Below are positions 10,526 through 18,990 of a DNA stretch of 64,000 bases, in pieces. The first letter of the stretch is position 1. Each line of letters begins with the position of its first letter. The stretch is from the NCBI RefSeq assembly GCF_001643305.1, contig NZ_LSGW01000068.1, positions 51,114 to 115,113 of the forward strand. The letters are read 5' to 3'. The DNA comes from Aeromonas salmonicida subsp. salmonicida. Its GTDB lineage: Bacteria > Pseudomonadota > Gammaproteobacteria > Enterobacterales > Aeromonadaceae. The translations under genes and the position numbers were made by a program. Below the pieces are notes generated by a model. The model was not told the DNA's origin. It saw nothing but the letters and a program-made list of their open reading frames with translations, and did not search any database.

Positions 10526-10712
10526 CTTGTCATCCTTGATGATGTTTGTGATGCTGAAATTCTAACCAAGCTCACGACGCAAAGCATGGGATACCGCTCA
10601 ACTCCTGGAAAAGGGCCAATTGAAATCGGCTAAATGTGAGTGAAACCACTTTCATAAGCCCTTAAAAAGGCGAAGATGGGTTGAAAATAGATCAAACAAG
10701 GCAGAGGTAATT

Positions 10713-11987
10713 ATGTTGTTAGAACCCGTAAATACTGCCAAAGCACGGCAACTATTGAATCAGAGTATGGCCTTGGTGCTCGCGGGGGGACGCGGCAGTC
10801 GCTTGAAGCAGTTGACTGACAACCGCGCCAAGCCTGCCGTCCATTTCGGCGGCAAGTTCCGGATCATCGATTTCGTGCTCTCCAACTGCATCAACTCCGG
10901 CATTCGCCGGGTGGGTGTGGTGACCCAGTACAAGTCCCACAGCCTGCTGCGCCACCTGCAATCGGGCTGGTCATTCCTGCGCTACCAGATGAACGAATTC
11001 ATCGACCTGCTGCCTGCCCAACAAAGGGTGGACGAGGTGCACTGGTATCGCGGCACTGCCGATGCCATCTATCAGAACGTTGACATCATTCGCGACTACG
11101 GTCCCAAATACATAGTGGTGCTGGCGGGGGATCACATCTACAAGATGGATTACGCCGCCATGCTGCTCGATCATGTGCGCCTCGGTGCCAAGGTGACAGT
11201 GGCCTGTATCGAGGTGCCGCGCGCCGAGGCGTCTGCCTTCGGTGTCATGGACATAGACGAGCAGCGCAAGATCCGCGCCTTCGTGGAGAAACCGGCCAAT
11301 CCACCGGCCATGCCCGGCTGCGAAGATCGCTCCCTGGCCTCCATGGGCATCTATACCTTCGAGGCGGAGTACCTCTATCAGCTGCTTGAAGAGGACATCA
11401 ACAATCTGGAGTCTAAGCATGACTTCGGCATGGACCTGATCCCGCGCATCGTGGACGAGGGCAAGGCGTTTGCTCACCCCTTCACCATGTCCTGTGTCGG
11501 TGCCAAGGAAGGGCAGGAACCCTACTGGCGTGACGTGGGGACCCTGGATTCGTTCTGGGAGGCGAACATGGATCTCGCCTCTGTGGTGCCCGAGCTCGAC
11601 ATTTATGACGAGAGCTGGCCCATCTGGACCAGCCAGAACATGTCTCCCCCCGCCAAATTCGTGCAGGACAGAAACGGCCAGCATGGCATGACCATCAACT
11701 CCATGTTCGCGGGGGGATCGATTGTCAGCGGCTCTTTCGTACTCAACTCTGTGCTCTTTACCAATGTGCGGGTGCACTCCTTCTGTACCCTGGATCAGGC
11801 GGTGATTTTCCCCGGTGTCGAGATAGGTGCCGGTTGCCGTCTGCGCCGGGTGGTGGTGGATAAAGGCTGCGTGTTGCCAGATGGACTGGTAGTGGGTGAG
11901 AACGCCGATGAAGATGTGCGTCGCTTCTACCGTTCAGAGCAGGGAATCGTGCTGGTGACCAAGGAGATGCTGGCCAAGCTGGCGTGA
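10713..11987 (+). CDS. glgC: Glucose-1-phosphate adenylyltransferase (ADP-glucose pyrophosphorylase)
   Basis: 424-residue enzyme making ADP-glucose from ATP and glucose-1-phosphate, the committed step of glycogen synthesis. The nucleotide-binding [25 protein letters not shown] motif region starts near residue 23, followed by WYRGTADA, the catalytic-site [13 protein letters not shown] near 145, VEKP near 192, and the left-handed beta-helix C-terminal domain with [30 protein letters not shown] precedes the ATG. No other glycogen genes are adjacent, unlike the enteric glgBXCAP operon. The gene ends at a clear terminator. Confidence 0.96.
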   Translation: MLLEPVNTAKARQLLNQSMALVLAGGRGSRLKQLTDNRAKPAVHFGGKFRIIDFVLSNCINSGIRRVGVVTQYKSHSLLRHLQSGWSFLRYQMNEFIDLLPAQQRVDEVHWYRGTADAIYQNVDIIRDYGPKYIVVLAGDHIYKMDYAAMLLDHVRLGAKVTVACIEVPRAEASAFGVMDIDEQRKIRAFVEKPANPPAMPGCEDRSLASMGIYTFEAEYLYQLLEEDINNLESKHDFGMDLIPRIVDEGKAFAHPFTMSCVGAKEGQEPYWRDVGTLDSFWEANMDLASVVPELDIYDESWPIWTSQNMSPPAKFVQDRNGQHGMTINSMFAGGSIVSGSFVLNSVLFTNVRVHSFCTLDQAVIFPGVEIGAGCRLRRVVVDKGCVLPDGLVVGENADEDVRRFYRSEQGIVLVTKEMLAKLA

Positions 11988-12025
11988 GAGAGAAGCTTGA
12001 AACTGTGTCAGACGTTGTAATGCAT

Positions 12026-12053
12026 AAGGGAGCCGAATCGGCTCCCTTTCTTT
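12026..12053 (+). terminator. Rho-independent terminator of glgC
   Basis: A perfect 10-bp stem (AAGGGAGCCG with CGGCTCCCTT), a 3-nt loop, and a T-rich tail. It lies between convergent genes and may serve both. Confidence 0.85.
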
Positions 12054-12083
12054 ATGGTGTGATCGCTGGATTTACTCGCGGAC

Positions 12084-14084
12084 TTATTTTTCGCTCACAA
12101 TGGCCTTGGCGGCCATCACCATGGCGGTGCCGTGCTTGCCACCGGCGGCGGTGACTTGCGGCACGCCATCTTCGTCGGTGTCGCCACCGGCCCCTTCGAT
12201 GACGTTTTCACCGGAGTCGCCGATCCACTCGGCCATCTGCATGCCGCCGTTGACTGTGCCACGGAACCAGCCCACATAGCGTTGGGTCAGCTGTGCCAGC
12301 TCCAGCTCGGGGGCCTTCTCCGTGCCTTCGTTGCGCAGATTCAGCATGGCAGCACGCAGGGCACCAGAGATTGCGGCCTGGGTCCAGGGAGTGTATTCAC
12401 CCTGCTTGCCCGCAAGCCAGGTGCCTGCCTTGGTATTGAAGTACGCCTTGTCGGTCGCGATGAACAGCTCGCGTGCGGCATTGCGGTACTTGGCATCGGA
12501 GGTGGCGAGGAAGGCCGCGGTCAGCCCGCGCACGGCGGCAAATTGCGCATCCACGGATTGACCCGCATCCGGCTTGCCACCCAGGGTCAGGCCGTCATAC
12601 ACCAGGCCGTTCTTGCCCATCAACTGGCCGAGAATGAAATCAGCCTGCTGGCGAATGAGTACCAGCGCCTGTTGGCCTTGTGCGGTTTTCAGATCCAGCT
12701 CGCCGTTATCACCGGCGGCATAACCGACCGGCAGAGCATCCTGCGCACGCTGAAAAATCTGCAAGGCGACCAGGGCGTAAGCGGCGTCGAAAGTGGTGAC
12801 GTGCTTGCCCTGTTTGCCGGCCTGCCAGCTGTCGACCAGGGTACCGGCCTTGGGCTCGAAGTGCAGGGCGTTGAGGTTCTTGAACACCATGCCGGAGAGA
12901 TTCAGCGCCAGGGAGAAGGCATCTTCCCCTGCCACCAGCTTGGCGGCATCGCTGCCCTTGTTGGCGGCAGGTGCAGCGGCGAACGGGGCACCGTCAAACA
13001 CGGCGTGGAAGGCCGGGTTCTGGTTGGTGTTGGCCGTGCGTTGATCGCTGAAGGCGTAGAATTCGGAGAGCGGCCACAGCATCATCCAGGCATCGCGCAG
13101 CTGGGCTGAGCCATCCACCACCTCCAGCTTGCCGATGGCGCCCACGTCATTCTTGCTGGCTTCGGTCACTTTCACCTGATGGGGGAAGTAGACGATACCC
13201 TTGGACGGATCGTATTGCGGTGTGATGTTGGCACCCAGCTGCTTGCCATCGAAGCCGAGCTGGCCCTGCATGATGGCCAGCTTGTCGATGGACTGCTCGG
13301 TCAGCATCATGCCGTTGAAGCCGTCGGCGGCAGAGACGCCGAGCTTGTGCTTGCCGTCCTGATCCATGGTGGCGGACGCGGCTTCCACCTCTTCATCGCT
13401 CTCGGCCACGTGCATGCCACCGAGGAAATCCTGGGACCACATCACTTCCTTGAGCAGTATGCCGCCCACGGCCGCCGGGTTCAGCAGGTTGTCGGCACCG
13501 CTCCAGCGCAGGGTGGCGTAGTCACGAAAATAGGCGGGCACCTGAGTCTTGACGGTTTTCTCTGTGCCCTTGGCGGTCTTGATGGTGACCTGATCACCGT
13601 TGACCGGGGTGGTGTTTACCGCCTGGGCAAACTCCGGATTGGCGGAAGCATAGGGCAGGGAGAGGGGATACATGCCCTGTGGCACTTCATCGGCCGGGAA
13701 GCCGACAGCCTCGGCCATGGCCAGCACTCGCTTGCCGAGGTCGGCCAGGGTGCCGCCGCGGGCCAGGTTTTGCGGACCGTTCACCAGATGGGGGCCCATG
13801 CCGGACTGATAGTTCAGCGCGTACATGGCCTCTTCGGAATATTCATAGGATTCGATACCGGCGGCAAAGTCGAACGGGGTCGGCTCATCGGCGCGGTTGG
13901 CATCCAGCACATCCAGATCCAGTCCCAGCGCTTCGGCCAGCGGCTCGCCGGAGAGCTCGAATTCGGTATAGGCCAGCATGTTGGCGGCTGTGTTGAACGT
14001 CTTGTCTTCCACCTTGACGGCAGCCTGTGCGGCGCCACTGAGCAGTGCGCAGGCGATCGCCTGTACCAGTACGGTTTTTCTCAT
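12084..14084 (-). CDS. Large secreted protein of unknown function, possibly iron-regulated
   Basis: 666 residues starting with a Sec signal peptide (MRKTVLVQAIACALLSGAAQA, cleavage after AQA), so periplasmic or exported. I cannot name the family. The C-terminal 270 residues contain repeated paired helices with aromatic turns (VALQIFQRAQDA, QFAAVRGLTAAFLAT, YRNAARELFIATDKAYF, PWTQAAISGALRAAML), reminiscent of an alpha/alpha-toroid fold. The start at 14084 is supported by AGAAGGGA; a codon five residues upstream would weaken the signal peptide. A Fur-like site lies 38-60 nt upstream, and the siderophore island begins 1 kb away, so a role in iron metabolism is possible but only inferred. Confidence 0.7.
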   Translation of the reverse strand: MRKTVLVQAIACALLSGAAQAAVKVEDKTFNTAANMLAYTEFELSGEPLAEALGLDLDVLDANRADEPTPFDFAAGIESYEYSEEAMYALNYQSGMGPHLVNGPQNLARGGTLADLGKRVLAMAEAVGFPADEVPQGMYPLSLPYASANPEFAQAVNTTPVNGDQVTIKTAKGTEKTVKTQVPAYFRDYATLRWSGADNLLNPAAVGGILLKEVMWSQDFLGGMHVAESDEEVEAASATMDQDGKHKLGVSAADGFNGMMLTEQSIDKLAIMQGQLGFDGKQLGANITPQYDPSKGIVYFPHQVKVTEASKNDVGAIGKLEVVDGSAQLRDAWMMLWPLSEFYAFSDQRTANTNQNPAFHAVFDGAPFAAAPAANKGSDAAKLVAGEDAFSLALNLSGMVFKNLNALHFEPKAGTLVDSWQAGKQGKHVTTFDAAYALVALQIFQRAQDALPVGYAAGDNGELDLKTAQGQQALVLIRQQADFILGQLMGKNGLVYDGLTLGGKPDAGQSVDAQFAAVRGLTAAFLATSDAKYRNAARELFIATDKAYFNTKAGTWLAGKQGEYTPWTQAAISGALRAAMLNLRNEGTEKAPELELAQLTQRYVGWFRGTVNGGMQMAEWIGDSGENVIEGAGGDTDEDGVPQVTAAGGKHGTAMVMAAKAIVSEK

Positions 14085-14121
14085 GTCCCTTCTCACCATA
14101 TGTTTGATTTTATTATGACGC

Positions 14122-14144
14122 TTCTCATGAATCTAAATGAGAAT
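14122..14144. promoter_or_regulatory. Fur-like site upstream of the secreted-protein gene
   Basis: An inverted repeat TTCTCAT...ATGAGAA with an 8-bp spacer; on the minus strand it contains ATTCTCATT, one mismatch from the Fur half-array ATTATCATT. It is weaker than the amoC box. Confidence 0.45.
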
Positions 14145-14181
14145 GGTGTGCATTATGAGACAAAGGGGGGAGCTTGAGAAG

Positions 14182-14222
14182 AAAAAACCGCGCCCCGGGG
14201 GTTGAAGAGAAGAGGGGCGCGG
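14182..14222 (-). terminator. Terminator of the DUF1439 lipoprotein gene
   Basis: Read on the minus strand: a 9-bp GC stem (CCGCGCCCC with GGGGCGCGG), a loop of about 17 nt, and six T, directly after the lipoprotein gene. Confidence 0.75.
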
Positions 14223-14230
14223 CCAGAGGG

Positions 14231-14782
14231 TCACAGCAGCTTGAAGGGGATGACCAGTCGACCCGGTTCTACCTTGAGAGCCTCTATCTTGTCTTTGATC
14301 CTGGCTTCGTTTTTGCGACTGCCATCCAGACGGTAGACGGGGGTCTGGGAGAAGAACAGGGAGAGGGACTGGTTGAAGGTGGAGAGCAGGGGAGTGAGGG
14401 CGGCGCCCACGTCGGCTGGCTCCGTCTTGACCGAGACGAGCTCCAGATCGCGCAGATAGATGGCACCCTGTTCGGCCACATAGTCGGGGCGGGCGCTGAG
14501 GGAGAAGCGGATCTTCATCTGCTGGCTGCCAAGGGGGCTGCTGACCTGCAGATCACCGGCAGCATCCAGCTCGATCCGATCGGCGCTGCTGCGGCCGATG
14601 CGGCTCTGCATCTCGTCGAGACGAACCTTGCTCGACATGATGCCGGGGATCCCCAGCTGTTTCTCGAAGGCGACCCTCTCTTTGAGGTATTGGTTGATTT
14701 CGCTTTCGCTGACGTTGTACTGGGTGAGCGAACAGGCTGCCAGCAGCAGGCTGAGGGGAAGCAGAAGCAGGTGCTTTAACAT
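14231..14782 (-). CDS. DUF1439 (YceB-like) lipoprotein
   Basis: 183-residue predicted lipoprotein. The signal peptide ends in the lipobox LLAAC (Cys at about residue 17), followed by SLTQYNVSESEINQYLKERVAFEKQLGIPG, typical of DUF1439. Serine at +2 predicts outer-membrane sorting by Lol. The rest is a beta-rich domain resembling lipid-binding BPI/TULIP-like folds reported for the YceB group; function is unknown. An in-frame extension to 14980 is rejected because the lipobox requires the start at 14782. The RBS is weak (ACGGAA). Confidence 0.82.
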   Translation of the reverse strand: MLKHLLLLPLSLLLAACSLTQYNVSESEINQYLKERVAFEKQLGIPGIMSSKVRLDEMQSRIGRSSADRIELDAAGDLQVSSPLGSQQMKIRFSLSARPDYVAEQGAIYLRDLELVSVKTEPADVGAALTPLLSTFNQSLSLFFSQTPVYRLDGSRKNEARIKDKIEALKVEPGRLVIPFKLL

Positions 14783-15106
14783 CGACAGTTCCGTGAGTTG
14801 AGAGACATGACCAAAAAGATGGCGCCATCTTAGGGGGAAACGCCCCTGGCTGCCAGCATGAGCACCTAGCCCCCGTTTTTGTCGCAGCCTCATATGGGGT
14901 GTGAGCTGCGTCTTCATACGAGTAACTGCGGGTGTAATGACAAGGCAGCCCGCGGCTGGCGCGGCCCACCCAATATCCACAGATAAGTTCCCGTTTTAAC
15001 GATATAAAAATCCCATTGACCGGGTGATTTCAAAGCGAGTATTTTACCGCCGCACAAATACAAATTGATAATCATTATCATTTTGAATCATGTTTGAGGG
15101 TGTAAC
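14783..15106. promoter_or_regulatory. Intergenic region between the DUF1439 gene and amoC; amoC promoter
   Basis: A candidate amoC sigma-70 promoter is TTGACC (15016-15021), an 18-nt spacer and TATTTT (15040-15045), which places transcription start about 12 nt before the Fur box. The left half holds no open frame that I can support. Confidence 0.5.
15064..15082. promoter_or_regulatory. Fur box upstream of amoC
   Basis: A perfect 7-1-7 inverted repeat TGATAAT-C-ATTATCA at 15066-15080, inside a 19-bp near-consensus box. It lies just downstream of the candidate promoter and 25 nt before the amoC start, so iron-loaded Fur would block transcription of the biosynthetic operon. Confidence 0.9.
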
Positions 15107-16390
15107 GTGGATACTCTTGTGATGGAAAATAGCGCGCCTGCCCAGGCTGCGATGGAAAATAGCGCGCCTGCCCAGGCTGCGATGGAAAATAGCGCGCCTG
15201 CCCAGGCTGCGATGGAAAATAGCGCGCCTGCCCAGGCTGCGTCCCCGCCCGATTTCTTGTTTACCTCAGGTCAGGGCACGATCAGTGCCTACGACCTGGG
15301 CCAGCCTATCACCACGCCCGCCTGTGAATGGCCCTTGCTGGAGCGACAGATAGCCCGGGCGCTGGCGGCGGCCGAGGCCGCAGGGCAAGCCAATCCGCTG
15401 CTGGTCGGTGCCTTTGCCTTCGATCCGGCCGAAGCCTCTTGCCTCTATGTGCCTGGCCGCTATGAGCGGGGCGTGCGCATGGCCTCCGAGCCGATGACGT
15501 TTGCAGCCAAAGCCGCCCTTGCCAGTGCACCTGCGAGCAACCAGGTCATTTCGGTACAGAGCACACCGGCGGCGGCCGAGTTCAAAGCTTCGGTCAGCTC
15601 GGCGCTGGATGCGTTTGCACAAGGTCGTCTCTCCAAGGTGGTGCTGTCGCGCAAGCTATCGCTCACTCTGCACAAGCCAGCCGATCCCGAGCAGGTGCTG
15701 GCCCGGCTGATGAGCCAGAACCCCCATGCCTTCCACTTCTCCCTGCCGCTCGGGCAAGATCGCCGCCTGCTTGGGGCCAGCCCCGAGCTGCTGCTGCGGG
15801 TCAGCGGGGGAGAGGTGTTCACTCACCCGCTGGCGGGCTCTGCCAAGCGCGGTAACGAGCCAGAACAGGACAAACGGGTGGCCCGGGATCTGCTGGCCTC
15901 CCGCAAGGATCAGCATGAACACCGCCTGGTGATCGACGAGATCCGCCGGGTGCTGACACCGCACTGCCGTGAGCTGGCCATTCCCGCCAATCCTACCCTG
16001 ATGAGCACGGATACCCTCTGGCATCTGGGCACGCCCATCGCCGGCCAGCTGAATCCGGGTCAGGCTTCTGTGCTCTCCCTGGCTTGCCAGCTGCATCCGA
16101 CCCCAGCCCTGTGCGGTTATCCCACCGAGCTGGCGCGCCAGTTCATCCGCGAGCAGGAACCCTTCCGGCGTGCCCTGTTCAGCGGCATCGTCGGCTGGTG
16201 CGACAGTCAGGGCAATGGCGAGTGGGCCGTGGTGATCCGCTGCGGTGTGCTCGATGGCCATCAGGTGGAGCTGTTTGCCGGCGCCGGCATAGTGGCAGGC
16301 TCGGATCCCGCCATGGAGTGGGCCGAGACCGGCACCAAGCTGGGCACCATGCTCAACGCGCTTGGTCTGGATCTGGAGGTGGCACAATGA
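15107..16390 (+). CDS. amoC: Isochorismate synthase, amonabactin biosynthesis
   Basis: 427-residue EntC/MST-family enzyme converting chorismate to isochorismate, the first step to 2,3-dihydroxybenzoate. Signatures: SKVVLSRKL near residue 179, [29 protein letters not shown] around 225-252, the DEIRRVL helix, [18 protein letters not shown], and a C-terminal [10 protein letters not shown]. Start: GTG at 15107 with GAGGG 6 nt upstream. Residues 6-45 are four identical copies of [10 protein letters not shown] (see repeat at 15121), which make it about 30 residues longer than EntC; each copy offers an in-frame ATG. Its stop overlaps amoE (ATGA). Note that an older naming of the A. hydrophila entC homologue used amoA. 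Confidence 0.95.
   Translation: MDTLVMENSAPAQAAMENSAPAQAAMENSAPAQAAMENSAPAQAASPPDFLFTSGQGTISAYDLGQPITTPACEWPLLERQIARALAAAEAAGQANPLLVGAFAFDPAEASCLYVPGRYERGVRMASEPMTFAAKAALASAPASNQVISVQSTPAAAEFKASVSSALDAFAQGRLSKVVLSRKLSLTLHKPADPEQVLARLMSQNPHAFHFSLPLGQDRRLLGASPELLLRVSGGEVFTHPLAGSAKRGNEPEQDKRVARDLLASRKDQHEHRLVIDEIRRVLTPHCRELAIPANPTLMSTDTLWHLGTPIAGQLNPGQASVLSLACQLHPTPALCGYPTELARQFIREQEPFRRALFSGIVGWCDSQGNGEWAVVIRCGVLDGHQVELFAGAGIVAGSDPAMEWAETGTKLGTMLNALGLDLEVAQ
15121..15240 (+). repeat. Four perfect 30-bp tandem repeats inside amoC
   Basis: The unit starts GATGGAAAATAGCGCGCCTG and ends CCCAGGCTGC; four copies are identical at every base. Thirty bases keeps the frame, adding [10 protein letters not shown] each time. 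Perfect identity indicates recent or ongoing copy-number change. Confidence 0.98.
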
Positions 16391-18057
16391 CGCAGTCCAA
16401 CCGCTTCCTGCCCTATACCCGCTGGCCCGAAGCCTTGGCGGAGCAGTATCGTGCCAAGGGCTATTGGCGCGGCGAGCCCCTGACCGCCATGCTGGATCGC
16501 CAGTGCGAAGTGGCGCCGGATGCCACCGCCATCCTCTGCGGCGAACGCAGTTTCAGTTATCGCGAGCTGGACGCTGCCTCGAGCCGACTGGCCGGGCGAT
16601 TGGCCCGCCATGGTCTGGGGGTCGGGGACACAGCCCTGGTGCAGCTGCCCAATGTGGCCGAATTCTATCTGGTCTTCTTCGCCCTGCTCAAAGCAGGCAT
16701 AGCGCCGGTCAACGCGCTCTTTAGCCACAACCGGCTGGAGCTCATCTCTTACGCCGAGCAGATCACCCCCCGCCTCTTTATCGGCTCGCTCGCCCATGCG
16801 CTGTTTGCCAATGGGGCGCGCCACAGTGACCTGCTGCGAGGCATAGGCGCCGAGCTGGTGCTGCTCGATGGTGAGAGCGGGGAGCTGGGGCTGACTCATT
16901 GGCTGAGTGATCTGGCCAAGACCGAAGGATTGGCTGTCCCCGCCTATGGCCCGAGTCCTGCGGACGAGGTGGCCTTCTTCCAGCTCTCCGGCGGCAGCAC
17001 CGGCACCCCCAAGCTGATCCCGCGCACCCATGACGACTACTACTACAGCGTGCGCCGCAGCAATGAAATCTGTGGACTCGGCCCCCATACCCGTTATCTC
17101 TGTGCCCTGCCGGCTCCCCACAACTTCCCCTTGAGCTCCCCAGGTGCCCTCGGTGTGTTCGAGGCGGGCGGCGCCGTGGTGCTGGCGCCGGATCCCGGCC
17201 CCATGAGCTGTTTTCCGCTGGTGGCCCGCCACAAGGTCAACCTCACTTCCCTGGTGCCACCGGCCGTCTCTCTCTGGTTGCAGGCCACCGAATCTGACCC
17301 GTCCGTCCGCAGTCAGCTCGCGAGCCTCGACTTGCTGCAAGTAGGCGGCGCCAAGCTGGCCGAAGCGGTGGCCAGAAAGATCACCCCGCTGCTCGGCTGC
17401 CAGCTGCAACAGGTGTTCGGCATGGCGGAGGGGCTGGTCAACTACACCCGGCTGGACGATAGCGATGACAAAATAATCCACACCCAGGGCCGCCCCATGA
17501 GCCTGGATGACGAGGTGGGCATTCTGGACGAGGAGGGCCAGCCGGTCGCCCCGGGCCAGCCTGGCGCCCTGCATACCCGTGGCCCCTACACCTTCCGCGG
17601 TTACTACCAGAGCCAGGCCCACAACGCCCGTGTGTTCGATGCAGATGGCTTCTACTGCTCCGGCGATCTGGTGGTGCAGGATGCCGATGGTTACCTCACT
17701 GTTGTGGGGCGGCAGAAGGATCAGATCAACCGGGGCGGCGAGAAAATCGCGGCGGAAGAGGTGGAGAACCAGCTGCTGCACCACCCGGCCATCACCCAGG
17801 CGGCCCTGGTCTCCATGCCCGACAGCGCCATGGGGGAGAAGAGCTGCGCCTTCATCGTCAGCACGGATCCCGGGTTGAAGCCGCTGGCCTTGCGCAAGTT
17901 TCTGCGTGAGCGCGGCGTGGCGGATTTCAAGCTGCCCGACCGTTTCGAAACTCTGGATGCCCTGCCCATGACGGCGGTGGGCAAGATTGACAAGCAGGGG
18001 CTGCGCGCGCAAATCGCCGAGTTAATCGCCGCCGGCCAGCCCCTGACCACAGCTTAA
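16387..18057 (+). CDS. amoE: 2,3-dihydroxybenzoate-AMP ligase
   Basis: 556-residue stand-alone adenylation enzyme (EntE family) that activates DHB with ATP and transfers it to the aryl-carrier domain of AmoB. The P-loop-like [15 protein letters not shown] is near residues 200-215, then the aryl-acid pocket segment [12 protein letters not shown], the [13 protein letters not shown] motif near 345, the hinge [15 protein letters not shown] near 440, and the C-terminal catalytic lysine in VGKIDKQ. The ATG overlaps the amoC stop (ATGA), implying translational coupling; longer in-frame readings from 16084 lie inside amoC and are rejected. Confidence 0.95.
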   Translation: MTQSNRFLPYTRWPEALAEQYRAKGYWRGEPLTAMLDRQCEVAPDATAILCGERSFSYRELDAASSRLAGRLARHGLGVGDTALVQLPNVAEFYLVFFALLKAGIAPVNALFSHNRLELISYAEQITPRLFIGSLAHALFANGARHSDLLRGIGAELVLLDGESGELGLTHWLSDLAKTEGLAVPAYGPSPADEVAFFQLSGGSTGTPKLIPRTHDDYYYSVRRSNEICGLGPHTRYLCALPAPHNFPLSSPGALGVFEAGGAVVLAPDPGPMSCFPLVARHKVNLTSLVPPAVSLWLQATESDPSVRSQLASLDLLQVGGAKLAEAVARKITPLLGCQLQQVFGMAEGLVNYTRLDDSDDKIIHTQGRPMSLDDEVGILDEEGQPVAPGQPGALHTRGPYTFRGYYQSQAHNARVFDADGFYCSGDLVVQDADGYLTVVGRQKDQINRGGEKIAAEEVENQLLHHPAITQAALVSMPDSAMGEKSCAFIVSTDPGLKPLALRKFLRERGVADFKLPDRFETLDALPMTAVGKIDKQGLRAQIAELIAAGQPLTTA

Positions 18058-18081
18058 AACTAAAAAAGGAATCATGACGTT

Positions 18082-18990
18082 ATGGCTATCCCAACCCTGA
18101 ACAACTACGCCATGCCCAGCCAGTGGAAGGCCAACAAGGTCAACTGGACCCTGAACCCCAAGCGCGCCGCCCTGCTGATCCACGACATGCAGGAGTACTT
18201 CACCGCGTTTTATGGTGAGGACAGCCCGCTGATCCAGGCCCTCACCGAGCGACTCGCCGCGGTGCGCAAGCAGTGCAAGGCCCTCGGCATCCCGGTTTTC
18301 TACACGGCCCAGCCCAAGGATCAATCCCCCGAAGATCGTGCCCTGCTCAACGACATGTGGGGCCCGGGTCTGAACAAGAGTCCCGAGCTGCAACAGGTGG
18401 TGGCAGGGCTGCGCCCGGAGCGTGACGACACAGTGCTGGTCAAGTGGCGCTACAGCGCCTTCCAGCGCTCCGAATTCGAACAGATGCTCAAAGACCTGGG
18501 GCGGGATCAGCTCATCATAGGCGGCATCTACGGCCATATTGGCTGCATGATGACCGCCTGTGACGCCTTCATGCGCGACATCCAGCCCTTCTTCCTGGCA
18601 GACGGGATAGCGGACTTCTCCCTGGCCGATCACCAGATGGCGCTCGACTACGTGGCGACCCGCTGCGGCAAGGTAATCCCCTGCGAGGAGGTGCTGGCAC
18701 TTGCCCCGGCTTCCACTTTCGCCGTCCAGACTAATCCGTTGCTGACGTATGAGGGGCTCAAGGCGCGGCTGCTGAGCCATATCGATGAAGACGAAGGGGA
18801 GTTTGACCCGGACGAGAACCTCATCGACTACGGCCTGGATTCGGTGCGCATCATGTCTCTGCTCACAGAGTGGCGCGCCGCCGGGGTGGAGCTGGGCTTC
18901 GTGGACTTGGCCAAGCTGCCGACCCTCAATGGCTGGTGGCGTTTGATCGAGGCCAAGCTGGCAGCACAGGCGCTGGAGGTGACGCGATGA
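18082..18990 (+). CDS. amoB: Isochorismatase with C-terminal aryl-carrier domain
   Basis: 302-residue bifunctional EntB-type protein. The N-terminal isochorismatase (about 1-210) hydrolyses isochorismate to 2,3-dihydro-DHB, with [10 protein letters not shown] (catalytic Asp), KWRYSAF (catalytic Lys) and [16 protein letters not shown]. The C-terminal ArCP (about 225-300) has the phosphopantetheine serine at about 253 in YGLDSVRIM, to be armed by AmoD and loaded by AmoE. The spacing from AAAAGGA to the ATG is slightly long (11 nt). The gene overlaps amoF by 4 nt. Confidence 0.95.
   Translation: MAIPTLNNYAMPSQWKANKVNWTLNPKRAALLIHDMQEYFTAFYGEDSPLIQALTERLAAVRKQCKALGIPVFYTAQPKDQSPEDRALLNDMWGPGLNKSPELQQVVAGLRPERDDTVLVKWRYSAFQRSEFEQMLKDLGRDQLIIGGIYGHIGCMMTACDAFMRDIQPFFLADGIADFSLADHQMALDYVATRCGKVIPCEEVLALAPASTFAVQTNPLLTYEGLKARLLSHIDEDEGEFDPDENLIDYGLDSVRIMSLLTEWRAAGVELGFVDLAKLPTLNGWWRLIEAKLAAQALEVTR

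Noticed and set aside
15121..15240. CRISPR array
   Set aside because: The 30-bp units are directly adjacent without spacers and are in frame within amoC, so they are coding tandem repeats.
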